A stretch of DNA of 64,000 nucleotides from NCBI RefSeq assembly GCF_040954835.1, contig NC_090703.1, positions 6,257,001-6,321,000 of the forward strand, written 5' to 3'. Position 1 is the first letter of the stretch. Each line of letters begins with the position of its first letter. Below the pieces are notes generated by a model, which made no database searches, was not told the origin of the DNA, and saw only the letters and a list, made by a program, of their open reading frames with translations. This stretch comes from Lepisosteus oculatus. Taxonomy: Eukaryota; Chordata; Actinopteri; Semionotiformes; Lepisosteidae. Positions 1-14,045 of the stretch are shown here, one piece after another. The position numbers were made by a program, and so were the translations under genes.

Positions 1-1755
1 GTCTTTTCAATTATCGGTTCCCAAGTAACAATCAAGCACACATTTAAATGATAAAGCACTCAGGGCACTTTTAATTAGCCACTTTTCTAACATAGATCAT
101 GGCTTCAGAAATCTTCTGGTGTTAGGTGGGCGATTTGGCATGTCTGTGAGAAATGGTTTGTGGAATCACTACTCTCCTTCACAGCATGCAATGCAACCCT
201 TAACAACAGGTGGGTATAAAGTTAACAAACTTTGGAAAATGTCCATAGGCCAATTGTGAATTTGTTGTGACGTTTAAGTCTGTACCTTTTGCATTTGTCA
301 TCTTTTACATCCATTAACAATGTGCTAAGAGCCATTATTAATGCAAGCAGGATGGCTTTCTGCATGGCTACATACTGTACAGTATGTCCTTTTATTTCTG
401 AGAGAAGCTGTGCCCTGCCCTGTGCCCATAGTTTGCTAGGTTACCTTGCAGTTCAGCAAAAGCCTGGTTGGGACTAAGCAGTTAATGAAAATCCTTCTAC
501 TTTCCATATTCCCCCCACAAATCACCATTTAAGATTCATGGTTTAGGTTCATGAGACACTGAAACATGAATGGATGTCATGTTTTTAAAACATGACATTC
601 TAAAATACTAAAGCAATGAAGTGCAAAAATACATTTTCGTTTTCAACACTGTCGCGAGAAACAAAAAACACCGGCTAACCTGCAGTCATCTCCGGAAAAG
701 TGCGTCTTTTTCGCAAATGGAGCTGGGGAATATTTTCCATCCAATTACAGTGGGAGTTCGTGATATTGCACACTGGCAATGATTTTGTGATGGTTCCTAC
801 CCCCCACGGAGAGTGTTTTGGCAGGCATGCTTATACATTAGGTGGGTAACAAACCCCTTATTTCGCTTTTCAATTTCCAGGATGTTACTGCCTCTTGGAT
901 AACAGTAATTTTTTTCTTGTCAGGGTGTATACAAGACCGCCTAATTTTTGTCCTTGCAAAACAGCACTCTAATGAGTAAATTATACACTGTATCAGTGCG
1001 ATGCCTCTGAAATGATTTTTGTTGGCACTGGAAAGGGAATGTAATTTTTCTTGTTGAAATACCATTTTTCAGTTGCTGCATGAGTGATGTGGTAATTATC
1101 TCTCACACCTGGGATTTAAATCCAATCCTACAAGCCTGTTTTCTGTTTGCAAGCTGTCAGGCTGATGCATAGGCTTTGTTCTTATCTGGCGCTAGACGAG
1201 TGATCGGTAATACAGAAACAAGGGAGCCACTGATGGGTCATCATGTAATCTGTGGTGGAAATTGCAAACTGTAATGAGAATGGAAGCAAACTCACGTTGT
1301 CTGAAAATCGATTAGCTTTGCCGGAAAAAAAAATTTGCGCTGCAAAACCGATACCGATAATTACATGGAAAACAGAAATTCCAAATTGGTGAAGGAGTTG
1401 CTTGAATTTACATTTGGCTCCTCTAATCTTCCATCTTTGCGCCCAATATATGGGTGCAGATCTGTCCCCATGTTCCCCAAATAGACCAGTGTGATGGATG
1501 TTGCCTAATCCATTCACACAATCCATTACACATTGACTGCAGGAACCCCTGTGTCGAACAGGAACTGTACCTATAATTTCTGAGTCCCCATTTTGAAAAT
1601 TAACCATCACCCGAGCTGAATTCTGAATTAACCAGGGTCTGTGCATGTACATTGCCTGATATTTATGACTTTTCTTTTAATTATTATCTTGCAATGATCA
1701 AACTTTGGATCTATACTTTTGGATCGAATTGTACCCAAAACATTTTTACACAGAA
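1..1755. other. Gene-free left edge
   Basis: No reading frame here has family resemblance or splice context. The stretch about 1,190-1,650 is less repetitive and of even composition, and reads like candidate conserved non-coding DNA. I cannot measure conservation, so this is only a hint. Confidence 0.5.
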
Positions 1756-1756
1756 G

Positions 1757-1905
1757 ATGATGGGAGTCTGGAAAAAGCTACCCAGTCATGCTGTCAAACT
1801 CGATACCTTGGCTTCTGCTGGAAAAGGACTGGATGAAATCCTTAGATTGATTTCGCTGCTGGCGAAACAAACAACTGACCAAATGGCCTCCTGTCATTTG
1901 TAGCC
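1757..1905 (+). repeat. LINE fragment, end of reverse transcriptase ORF (CR1/L2-like)
   Basis: The translation contains VWKKLPSHAV and, further on, LDTLASAGKGLDEI. This resembles the W-N-x-L-P ... LD block that ends the ORF2 protein of CR1/L2-type LINEs. The nucleotide sequence also matches, on the other strand, the fragment at about 9,500-9,830. It is an isolated decayed piece with no 5' part in the window. Confidence 0.5.
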
Positions 1906-3735
1906 TTCCTTTTGTGAAAATATTGACAGAAAGGAACAGACCAATAGCAAGAGACAGAACAAACTTTTACAGATTAACATGCACTCTCATCCTCTAAGGA
2001 GGATATGACAATCTCTGCTTTCCTCCTCTGTCTCACATCACAAATGACAGGCTAATACAAAAGCAAAAGCAATTATCAAAGACAGCACCTGAGAAAGGAA
2101 TAAGTATATAGAACAGAGTGGCACAAGCTGTTGCAGTCTATGCTATCTTTCATGTTGAGTACATACTGCTTTGTAAGTATATACTGTACAGTATGTACAT
2201 ATGTCTGCATTTCCTACGTATTTTTCTATAGATTGTAGTTTCAGTGCTGTCTGCACATGCCACACTCTTTTTTGACTCAGTAGTATTTGACACAAGCCAC
2301 AATTTAACACAGTAACAGCAGAATTCTTTTCACATCATAATATCATTATCTGCAGTAGAATACCCAGTGAATGCAACATTAACTACAGCCATCACGCTGT
2401 GCACGTCCATGCCCGTTACAGTGTGTACAGTGAAAGTTAGGCATATACATACTGTGCAAACGAGTGATCTCATTCCCAGCCCTGTGCCGCACACCACCGC
2501 AGTGCGCGACTGCTCTTTGTGTGGAAGAATGCTGCAGAGATATTTGCCATACAACAGAAAGACTAGAATGTCCCTGCTAGCCAGCATATAGATAATGCTT
2601 TCCAGTGCATGTGTCTTTAATTCCAAAACATGTAGTGCTTTCCACAAAGTGCGGACTGATTTAAATCATCTGAATCTTAAAAAGGAAAAAAAAAACAGAA
2701 TTTTTTATCTGCAGAACTGGAATACAGATTTCTGTAGGGATGCCTTTGGGTATTTTCAATATCTACTTCCTGCAGAGAGCAACGTCTTATTAATGTGCAT
2801 GAACACCTTAAATTCTAGCATGGATATTACTCCATGGTGATGAAAACTGCCTAATTTACTTTTCTTTTTTGTAAAAACTCCACATTTCATAACCGTGTGC
2901 AGATTCTTCATAAACATTCTGAAGAGTCCAGTTGTGTTCTGCATGGGGAAAATGAGTAAAATCCTCCTCAATCTACTTCGCAACCACTAATATACTGTAT
3001 ACCCAAGCCCTGCTCGGCTACAGATGGAAGGATTGAAAGGACGTAAATCAGTGTGTTTTAAATTGAAAGTTAGAAAAGATTATTAGATGCCAGTCAAGGT
3101 GGTTTATGTAAATTGGCATGTATAGTTCACTTGCCAGATTGTCTAAGAACGCTGCAATAAATTAAGGTACATCAGTTTTATATTGATTCTCTTCAAATTG
3201 CTCTTTGTTAAGGTTTCAGCATATTCTCTATTCTAATAATAATCTTGGACAAGACTCGCAATGTGTGTGGGAGGGAGCCGGACCTAATGACTTAAGGTTT
3301 TGCATTCATTTTGCACTGCGATTTAATTACCCACAACAGCATTATAAGGTATTACCATAAGCTACAAGAAAACCTTGCATAATGAATTTATTAGACATGA
3401 ATTTTTAAGCCAAGCTTTTGAGACAAAAGATGTGTAAAATACTACACAAAATTAAGAATGTCAGATCTTAAAGTTAACTGTCCAGGAAGGATTTTTAATT
3501 CCTAATGAAATGTTCAAGCATATTCCAATTGTAGAGACCTTTTCTTCTATTAAAATAATAATAATCCTCTTTAAATTTATAACCAGAGGTCCCTCTAAAG
3601 CATAAAGTAAGACAGCTTAAACAGAAAGTGAGAAATCTCTTTCTTAATTGGAAATATGAGATTGAAGTCACACAAAGGGTTATTGTATTTGGATCATACA
3701 TTAAGCCTGTAGTCTGGAATCTGAAAACCACAAGG
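1906..3735. other. Gene-free stretch
   Basis: No supported gene. The segment about 3,040-3,480 is non-repetitive and could be conserved non-coding DNA. Several TACTGTA/TACAGTA words occur, for example near 2,186 and 2,992. Confidence 0.5.
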
Positions 3736-3737
3736 AT

Positions 3738-3793
3738 ACAACAACAACAACAACGACAACAACAATAATAATAATAATAATAATAATAATATA
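3738..3793. repeat. Trinucleotide microsatellite (CAA)n then (AAT)n
   Basis: A run of CAA units passes directly into a run of AAT units, interrupted once. This is a compound simple repeat with no coding meaning; the tyrosine and cysteine runs in the opposite frame are artefacts of it. Confidence 0.95.
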
Positions 3794-6230
3794 ATAGCAA
3801 ATAATATCATGACAACATCACAATATCCTATGTAAGCAAGCTGGAGCTTTTACAATTAAAATTATATTCATTTGGTTGCCTCTATGTGTTTGTTTTCCTT
3901 TTCAAAGACAATTTCCATCCAAATTGTTTCTCGGCATCTGTTTGCTGAGGCAAGGTGTAATCTTTACAAGAAGGGGAACAATCTGTTATCTTCAATCCCT
4001 TCCACACACACTGACTCCACTGCTCTCCTTCGTATGAATGGTTTCTGGATGTGGTTTTCGTGGTTTAGTAGTTTTTTTACAGGGGACTGTAGTTGTGTGT
4101 GAGTGTGTGTTTGTTTTTATTCAGGCCTATTGAATACTGTGTTTCCTGCTTGCCCAGTATCTAATTATGAATGTTAACATCTGTTCCTTTGAATGTTTTT
4201 TTTCCCCAGTTGGTATTTAATCATATTAAAAGTAAGTGTCTTCAAGCAATCTGTTCTGTAATGAAGTGTGCACTAGTTTTTTTTTCTTTTTGTCTTTTTT
4301 TAAAAAAAACTTGATGGTCCGCATGGAACACCACTGCGGGAAGTTCATCTTCACATTAATATCTTTGGTGAGAAGGGAATGCTTTAAAAAGAGCATTTGA
4401 TTTGATGCTGTGAAATGTACGAGACCAATCCTGACATATAACCAATTTTTTGCTTTTAAAAAATGTATAATACGTCACTACATTTCACTTAATTGATTCA
4501 CACATCTTGCTAAAATACTGTATGTGCTAATAATGTGATAATGTCTACCTCATAATGACAGAGAACTTGATTTTTTCCTGGAGGAAAGCATTTTCAGTTC
4601 TGCCTTTAATGCAAATCATTGAAAAAAAAAGTTGTTTCTTTTGTTGGTATCTAGAGACTAGAGAAGTTTTTTTGAAGAACTGGTTAAATAGTGAATTGGG
4701 CATATTCTTACAATGCCCAATACATTTTGATTTCCCATATCTACATTCTCCTTAAAATTCAATTAAATAGCTAAACAGAAATGTGTAGTAAAAAAGACAT
4801 TTTAAACATTATTTGCAATTCCAGTAATTGAACTAACAAATTGCCTTGTACAACTCAGATCCAGCTCAAATTTTCATCTAGAGGACCACTAATTCCCTTT
4901 TTCACAGAATATTGTTCCTGTTTTGTTTTTCTGTTGTTTATCTCTGCACTATCATGGACTTTAAGAGTGAGGAGTTTCAGATTAACCGGTCAACCTAAGA
5001 ATGGCATCAATAGATCATCTTTTCAAGGATAAAGTGGCTGTGGCTACAGATAACTCTGACATTGTCAGGATTTCAGAAAGTGTAACAGAATCGAAAAACT
5101 TTGACATTTTTGTACTGTGGCAGAGGCCACTGAGGGAAGCAAAAAACAGAGGTGCAGATCTCCCGGGAATACAGCACCGTGTGTGACATACTGTAAATTA
5201 AAAAGTAGATTTCAAACCATCTGCTCTGAAGTAAGACCGAAGTCTGTTGATCGTACATACAGTATGCCCACATGCCTGTCTGAGTTTTAAAATTAGGTCA
5301 CTTATATTACTGGTATCTGTGTGCACTGCACAAAGCGTTAAACCGTGTGTTTTCTTTTCCTTCTTTTTTTCTTCCAAAACATATTTACCAACCCAATACA
5401 GATATTCAGCAAATTTGTGTTTCTGCTGCATTCACAAACACTAATGTTCTCATTAATGTAATGTACATGATTTACCACTTTGGTAGCAGGAGAAGATTCA
5501 GTAGTTGTTGTATTTCTAAGAGTATATACTGTAAGTAGTCAGTTTTCTTATTGACTTAAGTCATTGTGAAACACCAGTTCATAAAAAAAATGTGTCACCT
5601 CACCAAAAAACATTCTTACTTTTTGAAGAACATGACAGTAGCAAGAAAAGTTGCTATCCTGGTTGGATTGGGTTTTTCTGTATTCTGTAGGTGTGGTAGC
5701 TATGGATTCTAATCATTCATAATCAATGATGAATTACTGCAGCCCTCTTCCTTTTGTTCTTTTAAAGATGTCCCTCTGTTTCACTGCAGTGTTTTTCCCT
5801 AGAAATCCCTAAGCTTACTTTTTAAAATTCTTCTTCATACAGTTTCTGCATGTGAGTTTTCATGCACCATGTTGCTATGGGAACAGGAATGTCAGGGGTG
5901 GCTGATATATTTCAAAAGCTGTCAACCTGGATTCTGAGGGTTTTAATCATGAGCGTTTCAGAAGTGGGAACATCTGTTTGGAAACACTGTGGCATTTTTG
6001 ATATCCTGCTCCAAATCCCTTCTACTGTGTCTTGGTAATTGTTTTTCCTCCACTGTCCAAAGAATTACCCTCTGCTTAAGTTCTCATTGTGTTCTTCCTG
6101 TATTGCTTTGGCTGCCCTTTAAAACAACAAACATGGCTGACATCTCATTTTCTGTATGTAATACATCTTCTCATGTAGGATGCAGTATAGACCTGTAGAT
6201 AGAGTGGTTATAAGAAACACCATCCCATGT
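3794..6230. other. Gene-free stretch
   Basis: AT-rich, with T-runs near 4,190-4,310. No exon-like segment with splice sites and recognisable protein was found. Confidence 0.5.
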
Positions 6231-6286
6231 TTGTAAGCGCTTTGAGAAGCCACCTTTAAAGGCGTTATATAAAATAAAGTTTATTT
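6231..6286 (+). repeat. LINE/SINE 3' tail
   Basis: Contains GCGCTTTGAGAAGCC, then AAAGGCGTTATATAAAATAAA. An AAGCGCTTTGAG ... GCGCTATATAAA ending is typical of 3' tails of L2/CR1-type LINEs and the SINEs that borrow them. Only the tail is preserved. Confidence 0.55.
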
Positions 6287-6290
6287 GTGG

Positions 6291-8977
6291 TGTTTAAGAA
6301 CATGAACAAACTAATATAAATGAATAATGATTAGCTGTGACAGTTTCATAATAATTGAAAGCAGAACTATCTGAAGAAACATTTAATTCTACTTTGCATA
6401 TAGCAAGTCAATTCAAGCTGCTATGCACAGCTATCTAGCCCTTCTTAGGCCTCATCAGTATGGTACAGCTGCACTTCGACTGGGGAGTTTCAGACAGTTC
6501 TTCTCTCTAATATTGAGAACTAGTCCAAAATAATCATCACATAATATACTATATATGTATTAGAATGAACACCCTTCTACGTTTAGGGTAGGAGAGAAGA
6601 GTACTGTAGTTCAAGTGATTTATGGGTGGTATGAATATGAATTAATTCTGAGTATTCTGTCATGACACAGTTCCATCTCCTTGAGACTGGAAAAAGAGCG
6701 AATACTTTTTCACAATCATGACAGACAGATAGACGAGGCATGTGCTCCGGCAATCACAGAAATACATCAGCCTTCCCTCCTACAGCACTGCTACTTTCTT
6801 ACAATCCTCAAAAATGATGGGACATACACTATCACATGCTGGAACCATCCCCGTTATGAGTCACTCCTATAAAACATATCATTCTTTAATATTTTAATAT
6901 GCTAGCTAAAGGCAGAAATTATAGATTTAAAAAAATATATAAAAAGGATACACAGTTAGACACATTTTTAGACAAATCTAAAAAGAAGGTCCATTCAAAA
7001 TCCACGCACGTGGAAGCCCTAATCTATGTAATATGTCAAGTAAAAAATGTCTACATACCACCATATCAGAAAGAAAAAGAAGCAATACAACTGGAGTTTA
7101 ATGTAGCATGCACTCTGGGAAATGAAGGAGAGTTCAGAGCAATACAGCCACAAATCTGAGGTCCTCTGGTCACAAGACACTCACTAGCCCAGACTGAGCA
7201 GACAGTGGGGGCTGGACCCCGAAGGAGCCATTCAGAGAGCCCCGACTGTCAGCAGAAAAAATTCAATGACAGGCAGCAGCCAGTCCACTGGAGAATGACT
7301 CCTTATTTGTTTACTTAGCAAAACATTAAAGACACAGCAAAGGGAGTTATATCAGAGCTGCCAAGTTATGTCAGCTTTTTTGTTATCTACTGGACATATG
7401 CAGGACCTGGGAATAATGTTACAAGAATCCTGAACACAAAACATGTACTGTACTGTATGTGCAACGACTTTAAAGTAAGGATGGATCTGGTGAGTCTTGG
7501 ATTGGAATTTTGACCAAAGGATTTATATGAGACCTCTGTTTCGATAGGGCCTCTAATTTAATCTCTGTAAGGTTTGTACATTTGTTTGTGATGGATAATA
7601 CCTTTACCTCAATTCCATGTTAGCATGGGTGCATAAAGAGGAGTGCAAAACAAAAACTTATGAATTAACAATGTTAAGGTAGCTAAAGCTCAGTCTAATG
7701 TGAGATACTATTTGGTGTTTTACAGATATTATCTTTTAGTTCTGTGCACCCAACAACACCAAGTTCTACAGAGATGCTATAAATCAATCATTAAACCTCC
7801 CATACAATATTGCTAAGCATGAACTCAAAAGTCAGAGTACATACTGTAGCTGTTAAGGTCCAGATTTTATGTCTGTGCACGCGGTTGTTCTTATGGAGTG
7901 GATATGTAGAAATCTCTGGAATTGAAAAGCTTTGCACAGTATGTACAATCTGACGTGATTTTATTTAGAAAGGGCAATGTTAGTTGCTTATATCAGGTTT
8001 TGACATGGAAGGGTAAAAAGAATAGATTTTGCATCTTGGCAAATTGTCATTCTTATTAACCTATACACTCTAGCTTTCAGGATGCTAGTGAAAGCAATTT
8101 GTTTTCATACCTTGTAAATTGCTTCATCTTATGGTCTGCCAAGATATTTTCTTTTCATTTTGTGGAGTGACAGACAACTCATCTACTGGTATTTGATTAT
8201 CCAAGTACACGTGCGAGCTTTAATGATTGTGATTGAAAAGCAATGCACAGGAGTCAATGGGCATTTTATTTAAGGCTTTGTTGATAATATCTAATGCAAT
8301 TTAAAAAGAAAAGTGTTTGTAGACTGGCATTCTCAAGAAATTTCAATAGTGAGAAAAAACAATGACAAAATTCCTTTATATTCATCACAACATTTTGTTC
8401 CCAGTCTACGACTTTGTCAGAAGGAGGGCTGTTAATAGTAGAAGATTTTGCAAATCTCAGTATTTTAGGGGACAATATAGCAAAAGTAGAGTGCATGCCA
8501 AGAACACTATCTTGCAGTTTGATGCATGAGACATCATAAGACTTTTGAACACTTTAATTTGTTGGTTGTCTTTTATGCTTTTGGACTTGCAAGGTCAGGG
8601 GATCACTTATGAGCTGATTGATGGTTTATTCCTCAAAGACCAATGAGCTTTCACTAGCAGAGAATGAGAAGTCCATAAGTAATTAGTGCTGTGTTTCACT
8701 CAGTTTAGACCATCTACTCATTTACTCATAACAGCATTTCTTCTGTAACTTTGTACAGAAGAAATATAGCCTAGATAATTCAAAGACCTTTGTTTTACAT
8801 CTTTTCACTCTTTCTTTCCTAATAAAAAATGAAATAAAAAGAATCGATATACTGAAGTGAACAAAGGCAGGCCAGTGTGTTTGAATCTGCAGTTTTCACC
8901 TCTGGCTTTGCTCCAGAGAGTTGTTGATTTCACTGCGCTCACATAGTTGAACAACTTGGTTGATAGTTGAAATAGTA
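6291..8977. other. Gene-free stretch
   Basis: No supported gene or clear repeat. Short open frames near 6,681-6,872 and 6,899-7,159 lack any family resemblance or splice context. Confidence 0.45.
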
Positions 8978-9417
8978 GAAAACTAAGGTTGCTGCTGGAA
9001 GAGGTGTTAGTGGGGCCAGCAGGGGGCGCTCACCCTGCAGTCCATGTGGGTCCTAATTCCCCAGTATAGTGACGGGGACACTATACCGTAAACAGGCGCC
9101 GTCCTTCGGATGAGACATAAAAGCGAGGTCCTGACTCTCTGTGGTCAAGAGTAGGGGTGTAACCCCGGCGTCCTGGCCAAATTTCCCATTGGCCCTTACC
9201 AATCATGGCCTCCTAATAATCCCCTTCTATGAATTGGCTACATTACTCTGTTCTCCTCCCCACTAATAGCTGATGTGCGGTGAGCGTTCTGGCGCACTAT
9301 GGCTGCCGTCGCATCATCCAGGTGGTGCTGCACATTGGTGGTTGTGGAGGGGAGTCCCCATTACCTGTAAAGCGCTTTGAGTGGAGTGTCCAGAAAAGCG
9401 CTATATAAGTATAAGCA

Positions 9418-9449
<32 letters not shown>
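8978..9449 (+). repeat. Deu-core-type SINE, 5'-truncated, with (ATT)n tail
   Basis: Same family as the reversed copies at 16,708-17,173 and 44,474-45,038. The body carries GATGAGACATAAAAGCGAGG and AAGAGTAGGGGTGTAACCCC, which I recognise as the Deu-type SINE core. The 3' end has AAGCGCTTTGAGTGG and GCGCTATATAAG, followed by an (ATT)n run. The 5S-like head seen in the 44.9 kb copy is missing here. A CTCF-like motif CCAGCAGGGGGCGC lies at 9,016-9,029. Confidence 0.75.
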
Positions 9450-9499
9450 TTGATGACAGGTAGCTGTTGTTTTCTCTACTGCGATCGATGATTTACATG

Positions 9500-9830
9500 A
9501 TTAAAACAAAGTTCCACTTCACCATCCAATCCAGGCGTTGATTATAATGTTCAACCAGAAGATAAGAAAGATTACAAACGAGAGGAGAGAATTCAGCACA
9601 TCTAGTACGTTTGCCAGTAGCTAATTTTCCCGAAGATCTCCTCCAGACACTTCTGTAGTGTATCAGCTTCAACATGGCCGGGCAGCTTGTTCCAGACTCC
9701 CAGAATACTTTGGGTGAAGACGTTCCTCCTGTTGTCCTTCCAAGATTTTGCTACTTGTGTTCCATAATTTGTGTTTCAATGCTGATTTTGAAATCCGAGG
9801 ATGTCATCGCATAGTCTTCTCTGCTCCCAA
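9500..9830 (-). repeat. LINE fragment, end of reverse transcriptase ORF (CR1/L2-like)
   Basis: Read on the minus strand it encodes a decayed W-N-K-L-P-type block (TTCTGGGAGTCTGGAACAAG) followed by a CTCCTCTCGTTTGTAATC tail. It matches the + strand fragment at 1,757-1,905 and is similarly broken. Confidence 0.5.
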
Positions 9831-9840
9831 ATAAAAACCT

Positions 9841-11687
9841 TTTATTTTCTTCAGCCTGTCAGTTTAGGAATTTCCCATAAGTCCCAGTATGCTTTTCTCT
9901 GGACCGATTCCACAGCAGTAAAATGTTCTACACTTCCCAGCTATATATCCTAATATTTGTTTTTGCTTCTTCACAATGTCTTGAAATATTAATGATGTGT
10001 CAACATAAACACCTGAGTATTTTTAAGATGTAGTTTCTGTTCTTTAACTTAGTGCCTTTACTTCAAGTTCTTTCCTGAAGTTTAACAAGTCCTTAGATTG
10101 GTGAAAAGCATTATACATGTTCAAAAGAAGCATCAACTCTTTTTTTAAGGAAAAGGAAAAAAGACAAAAACAAAAGTGAATGTGTTTGAGAGTTTCTGTA
10201 GTGTTCAGTCTAAAAAGGCAAATTTAACTTATACAGTAGTTTCTGTACGAGCCCGGGAAAATCCACTCCATGCCTCACAAAATTTCTGAAAAACAGAGTC
10301 AACTAACCTGTTAAAAACTGTAAGTGAAAAGAGATCCATGCTTAAATCGAAATGCAGAGATCTTTGAACTGGAAGTGTGACTGTTACTTGCACATGGATG
10401 CAGAGGAAAAGGTGGGTCACTTAGTTCACTGTTCTGTTGCAGAACATGTAAAAAAGTATTGTTCTGCATACTGTATGTAGCTAACACAATGGTCTGACAC
10501 AAGATTAAATTGTATTTCTACATCATACAGGTAAAGTATGGTAAAGTGCATTTTACAAGTACTATAATCCTTTTGCCCTGCAACTTTGGCAGTGACAAAA
10601 ATACAGTAGCCACCAGATTTATTTATAGCCCTGACCAAAAGTTGCTTTAGCAAAGAAATGCAGATTTATATGAAGCTTTTTAAACAGTTATGAATGATAA
10701 TGTAATAAGAAGGTACCAAAAATGAGTAGACTACATTAATAACAGAACACAAGTGCATATGTTTCTAAAAACACAATATCCAAACTCACTTATACAGTAT
10801 TTTCAAACTAAACGCTGTACATTTAACACTTTATTTTTTAATCATCTGGTTTCACAGAGTCCCCGAAGCTGTAGTGAAACTTGTAGAAGTCACCTTGATT
10901 GCTACAGGGTATTGAAAGAAGTTGAAGAGGGAAGCAAACTACTCAGTATAACATCATGGGGAAAGTCAGACAATTGTCTGAAGATCTAAGGTAAAAGATT
11001 ATCGACCCCCACAGCTTGAGTGACGGCTTTAAAAAAATCCATAAATCATCCCAATTTCAACTCTTTCAATGTCCATCATCAGGACATTCAAGGTTAAGGG
11101 GATGGTTGCCACTTCCTTCAAAGTTTTACCAACTGTGTGTTCAAGAAATTAGTTTTGGAGGGCCAATTCACATCCAATGGTAATAACTCAGGAACTTCCA
11201 AATTTAAGCAACATCAGGATGCAATATCTCCAAAATAACGTTGACGTTATGGAAACAAAGATAAAAATATTCCATTGAGCAACTAATTGACTCCCAAGTC
11301 AAACAATATGGTAGAATTAGCACAGAATGGTAACCCTTGTGTCTGCAAAGCCAAGAGAAATATCTGTTCTTTTTTACTGTTTTGCAACCAGTGGTCCTGA
11401 AGCCTTTGTCTCAACCGAGGGAGAAGCGGATTTCACAGTTTACTGGGATACTTTAGACAAAATACTGTATCTGTGAAGAATATCCTTGCTTTCCGTCATG
11501 AAGGTCAAGCCAGCTCACAAATGGAATTTACAATGAACTGATCTCTTGAAATGTTTCTTCTCTCCTCCATTTTTAAAAACATCATCATCTGAAATTCCAG
11601 ACTGATCCCTAACTGGGTACTGTGTGATGGAACTGAGTAATTCCTTAAAGTGAGGAGTAAAGCCGTGCAAAATTACTCTATGACAGT
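9841..11687. other. Gene-free stretch
   Basis: No supported gene. TACAGTA/TACTGTA words recur (10,231; 10,468; 10,604; 10,794; 11,462). Confidence 0.45.
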
Positions 11688-11972
11688 ATGGTTAACAACT
11701 ATACTTCTCCAAATATTAACGGGGGATCTTTAATGATCCCACCCTATTCAAGATTTGGTTTAACACCTCATCTAAAGAACTGGCTCCTCCTACAACACAG
11801 TGTGCCACAGTGTTATCATACTGGGGCATTAGTTTGGAACCAGATCTTCCTATTCAGGATGCCACCTACTGCACCACTTACCCCAGTAGTGTGGTTCTTA
11901 GAGGTCTCCAATCCATTTACTAACCAATCTTAGTCTTGCTTATCTTCGGGGATCTGAAGAGATCATTCTACA
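11688..11972 (-). repeat. 5S-rRNA-derived SINE, old copy
   Basis: Read on the minus strand, the 5S-like head (about 11,897-11,968) corresponds to the 5S internal promoter region: GAGGTCTCCAATCC, TACTAACCAATC and CTTCGGGGATCTGA are reverse complements of diverged 5S segments. It is followed by a Deu-like core (GGGGGATCTTTAATGATCCC). It is more diverged than the copy at 44.5-45.0 kb. Confidence 0.65.
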
Positions 11973-13589
11973 AATAATCAATCACATAATGTAATGAATT
12001 CAAACATTCATTGGAAAAAGAAGAACACACGTTCGACTGCTATACAGTAGGTCTGCCACTTCAAAGAACAAAGTAACTAAGCACTGAATAGGAGCAAGTG
12101 TATCTAAAGTCAAATCCACAAAGCCACAATGAAATAGATCGCAATTACAACGTGGGACTGCACTCCCAAAATGATTTTGTTCATTCAATTTGCATCTCTT
12201 TTGTATTCGAGGTTTAAGTGGTAATTCTTGTCTCCGGGATTGTCCAGCTGCCTTTTTATGCTGAATGGAATCAAAATTGCATCTCTTAAGTGAACAGATG
12301 AAAGTAAAGAGACCCTATCAAACTGAGCCAAAAGGGGACGGATTTAAACCAGATAAATATGGATAGAATCAGTGAAATGCACTTGTCTTTAGGGCTTCAT
12401 CTGCACCATACACTAAAGAACAAATTCGACTTCACTGTTAGAAAAGGCTTGTCGCGTTAAAACAGCATTTTAATCTGGTGATCATTTTGGTCAATGACCA
12501 TTTTATCTTCTCCCCTTTCAGATCCAAAGCTGAGATTCAGATTTTGCATACTAATATTTTGCAGATGAACAAAACTACCTATTTCCATCACTTTCAGGGA
12601 GTATGTGTTAAATAAGTCCCAGGTCTGAACAATTTTAACTTTATTATTCGGAACTCTGTCATTAGCACATAAAAGACAAGATACCAAATTGTAATTAATT
12701 TTACCAGTAGATAAATCCAAAATCAAACAGGCAGCCCTACAGCTACAGACCCCGATCATCCTCTACCTGCTGGCTTTCAGATTAGCAACGTGGAGAAGAT
12801 TTCTTTGTGTGGAGAAGCTAAATTATCATTTCACATTGTCAAATAGTAAGTCAGCATCACTTACTATAATTGCTATTAGGATGTTAAAGAAAAAAACAGA
12901 TACTCATTTTGTCTGCATTTTCATTCAGATGCAGAAGGTAATTTTTACCACATAAGAATTTCAAGGATTAAATATCCATTATATTGTGCACACTGAGATG
13001 ATAAAGTTACCAAACAAAACCTTAGTCATTTATATTGCATGCGTGTATAATATAGTGTATTTACACACAAAAGGTAATGGCTCACTGATACCACCCAGTG
13101 GCCAGAAGTAAAAAAAAGGATCTGTAGTTGTTTTTTCTACACAATTTACTTACCAGCACATAACAATCATAAAATTAGTCACACTGCACAAAAGGCAATA
13201 TCCACGACTCCAGCAGAGGAAGACCCAGTTAGCCAAAATGTCTTTTAAAGGCTTTTTTTTCCAAAGCAATGCATGAAATTTCTGCTTTAAAATGTCTGTT
13301 CTGAAAGACTCCTTTTACAGCCCATGAAGCAAATACAAGGAAGAAACAGAAGCAGATGGACAAAGGGAACAGAATAAAATTAAATATGCAATCTGTAGAT
13401 GTTAAATTTTCTGTTAAAGCTTACCAGAGTGTTATTAACGGAAAAGACATATATTGCAATTATTAAGTACAAGCCCTTTTTCCTGTCTACTTTATGCGTT
13501 ACAGTATTCACAGATCCCATAGGCACTGTATCTACCACTTCTAATTTATTTTAGGGCAGAACACAACATACCCCACATGCTACATCGAT
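11973..13589. other. Gene-free stretch
   Basis: Nothing recognisable as a gene; AT-rich unique-looking sequence. Confidence 0.45.
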
Positions 13590-13860
13590 CCGTCTTCACG
13601 GCGGATGCTTCTGATAAGGGCTTCTGTGGACATCTAATGCAAGTGGGATCTACACCCTGAAGGGACATCAGTCCATCACAGGGCACACCGACAGTATAGA
13701 GACACCAATTAACCTGGCCAGCATGTCGTGCCTCTGGAAAAAAAACACTGCAGAAACAGAGGAAAACATCAGAGCTATGTAAGGAATCAAACCCAGGACC
13801 TAGGAGATGTGAACCAAGCTGGCACTCATCTACCAGATAGCTACCATTTTTGCTTATTTT
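13590..13860 (-). repeat. Fish-type dispersed repeat with tRNA-like end
   Basis: Contains CATCAGTCCATCACAGGGCA, CCAATTAACCTGGCC and GGAATCAAACCCAGGACCT. These are the hallmarks of a repeat common in ray-finned fish genomes. A better copy lies at 47,130-47,330. Read on the minus strand, the right end resembles a tRNA B box. Confidence 0.5.
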
Positions 13861-13875
13861 TGAGAAACAAATATA

Positions 13876-14045
13876 TATTCAATTCAATTCAACTTTATTG
13901 TCATTAAACTTACACAGGTGCATAGTATGATGAAAGCTGTTTCTCATTAGTCACTCAGGTGCAGTATATAAATAGGACAGAAGATGAGACAATAGACAGT
14001 TACACAATAAGACAGTTACACAATAGCATATAGTATGAATCAGGT
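13876..14045. repeat. Repeat fragment with AATTCAATTCAACTTTATTG
   Basis: This block and the following GTCATTAAACTTACACAGGTG-like sequence resemble a dispersed fish repeat. The identification rests on memory of the motif only. Confidence 0.3.

Noticed and set aside
2330-2647. Open frames on both strands near 2.4 kb
   Set aside because: No family resemblance; mutually antisense; no splice signals.
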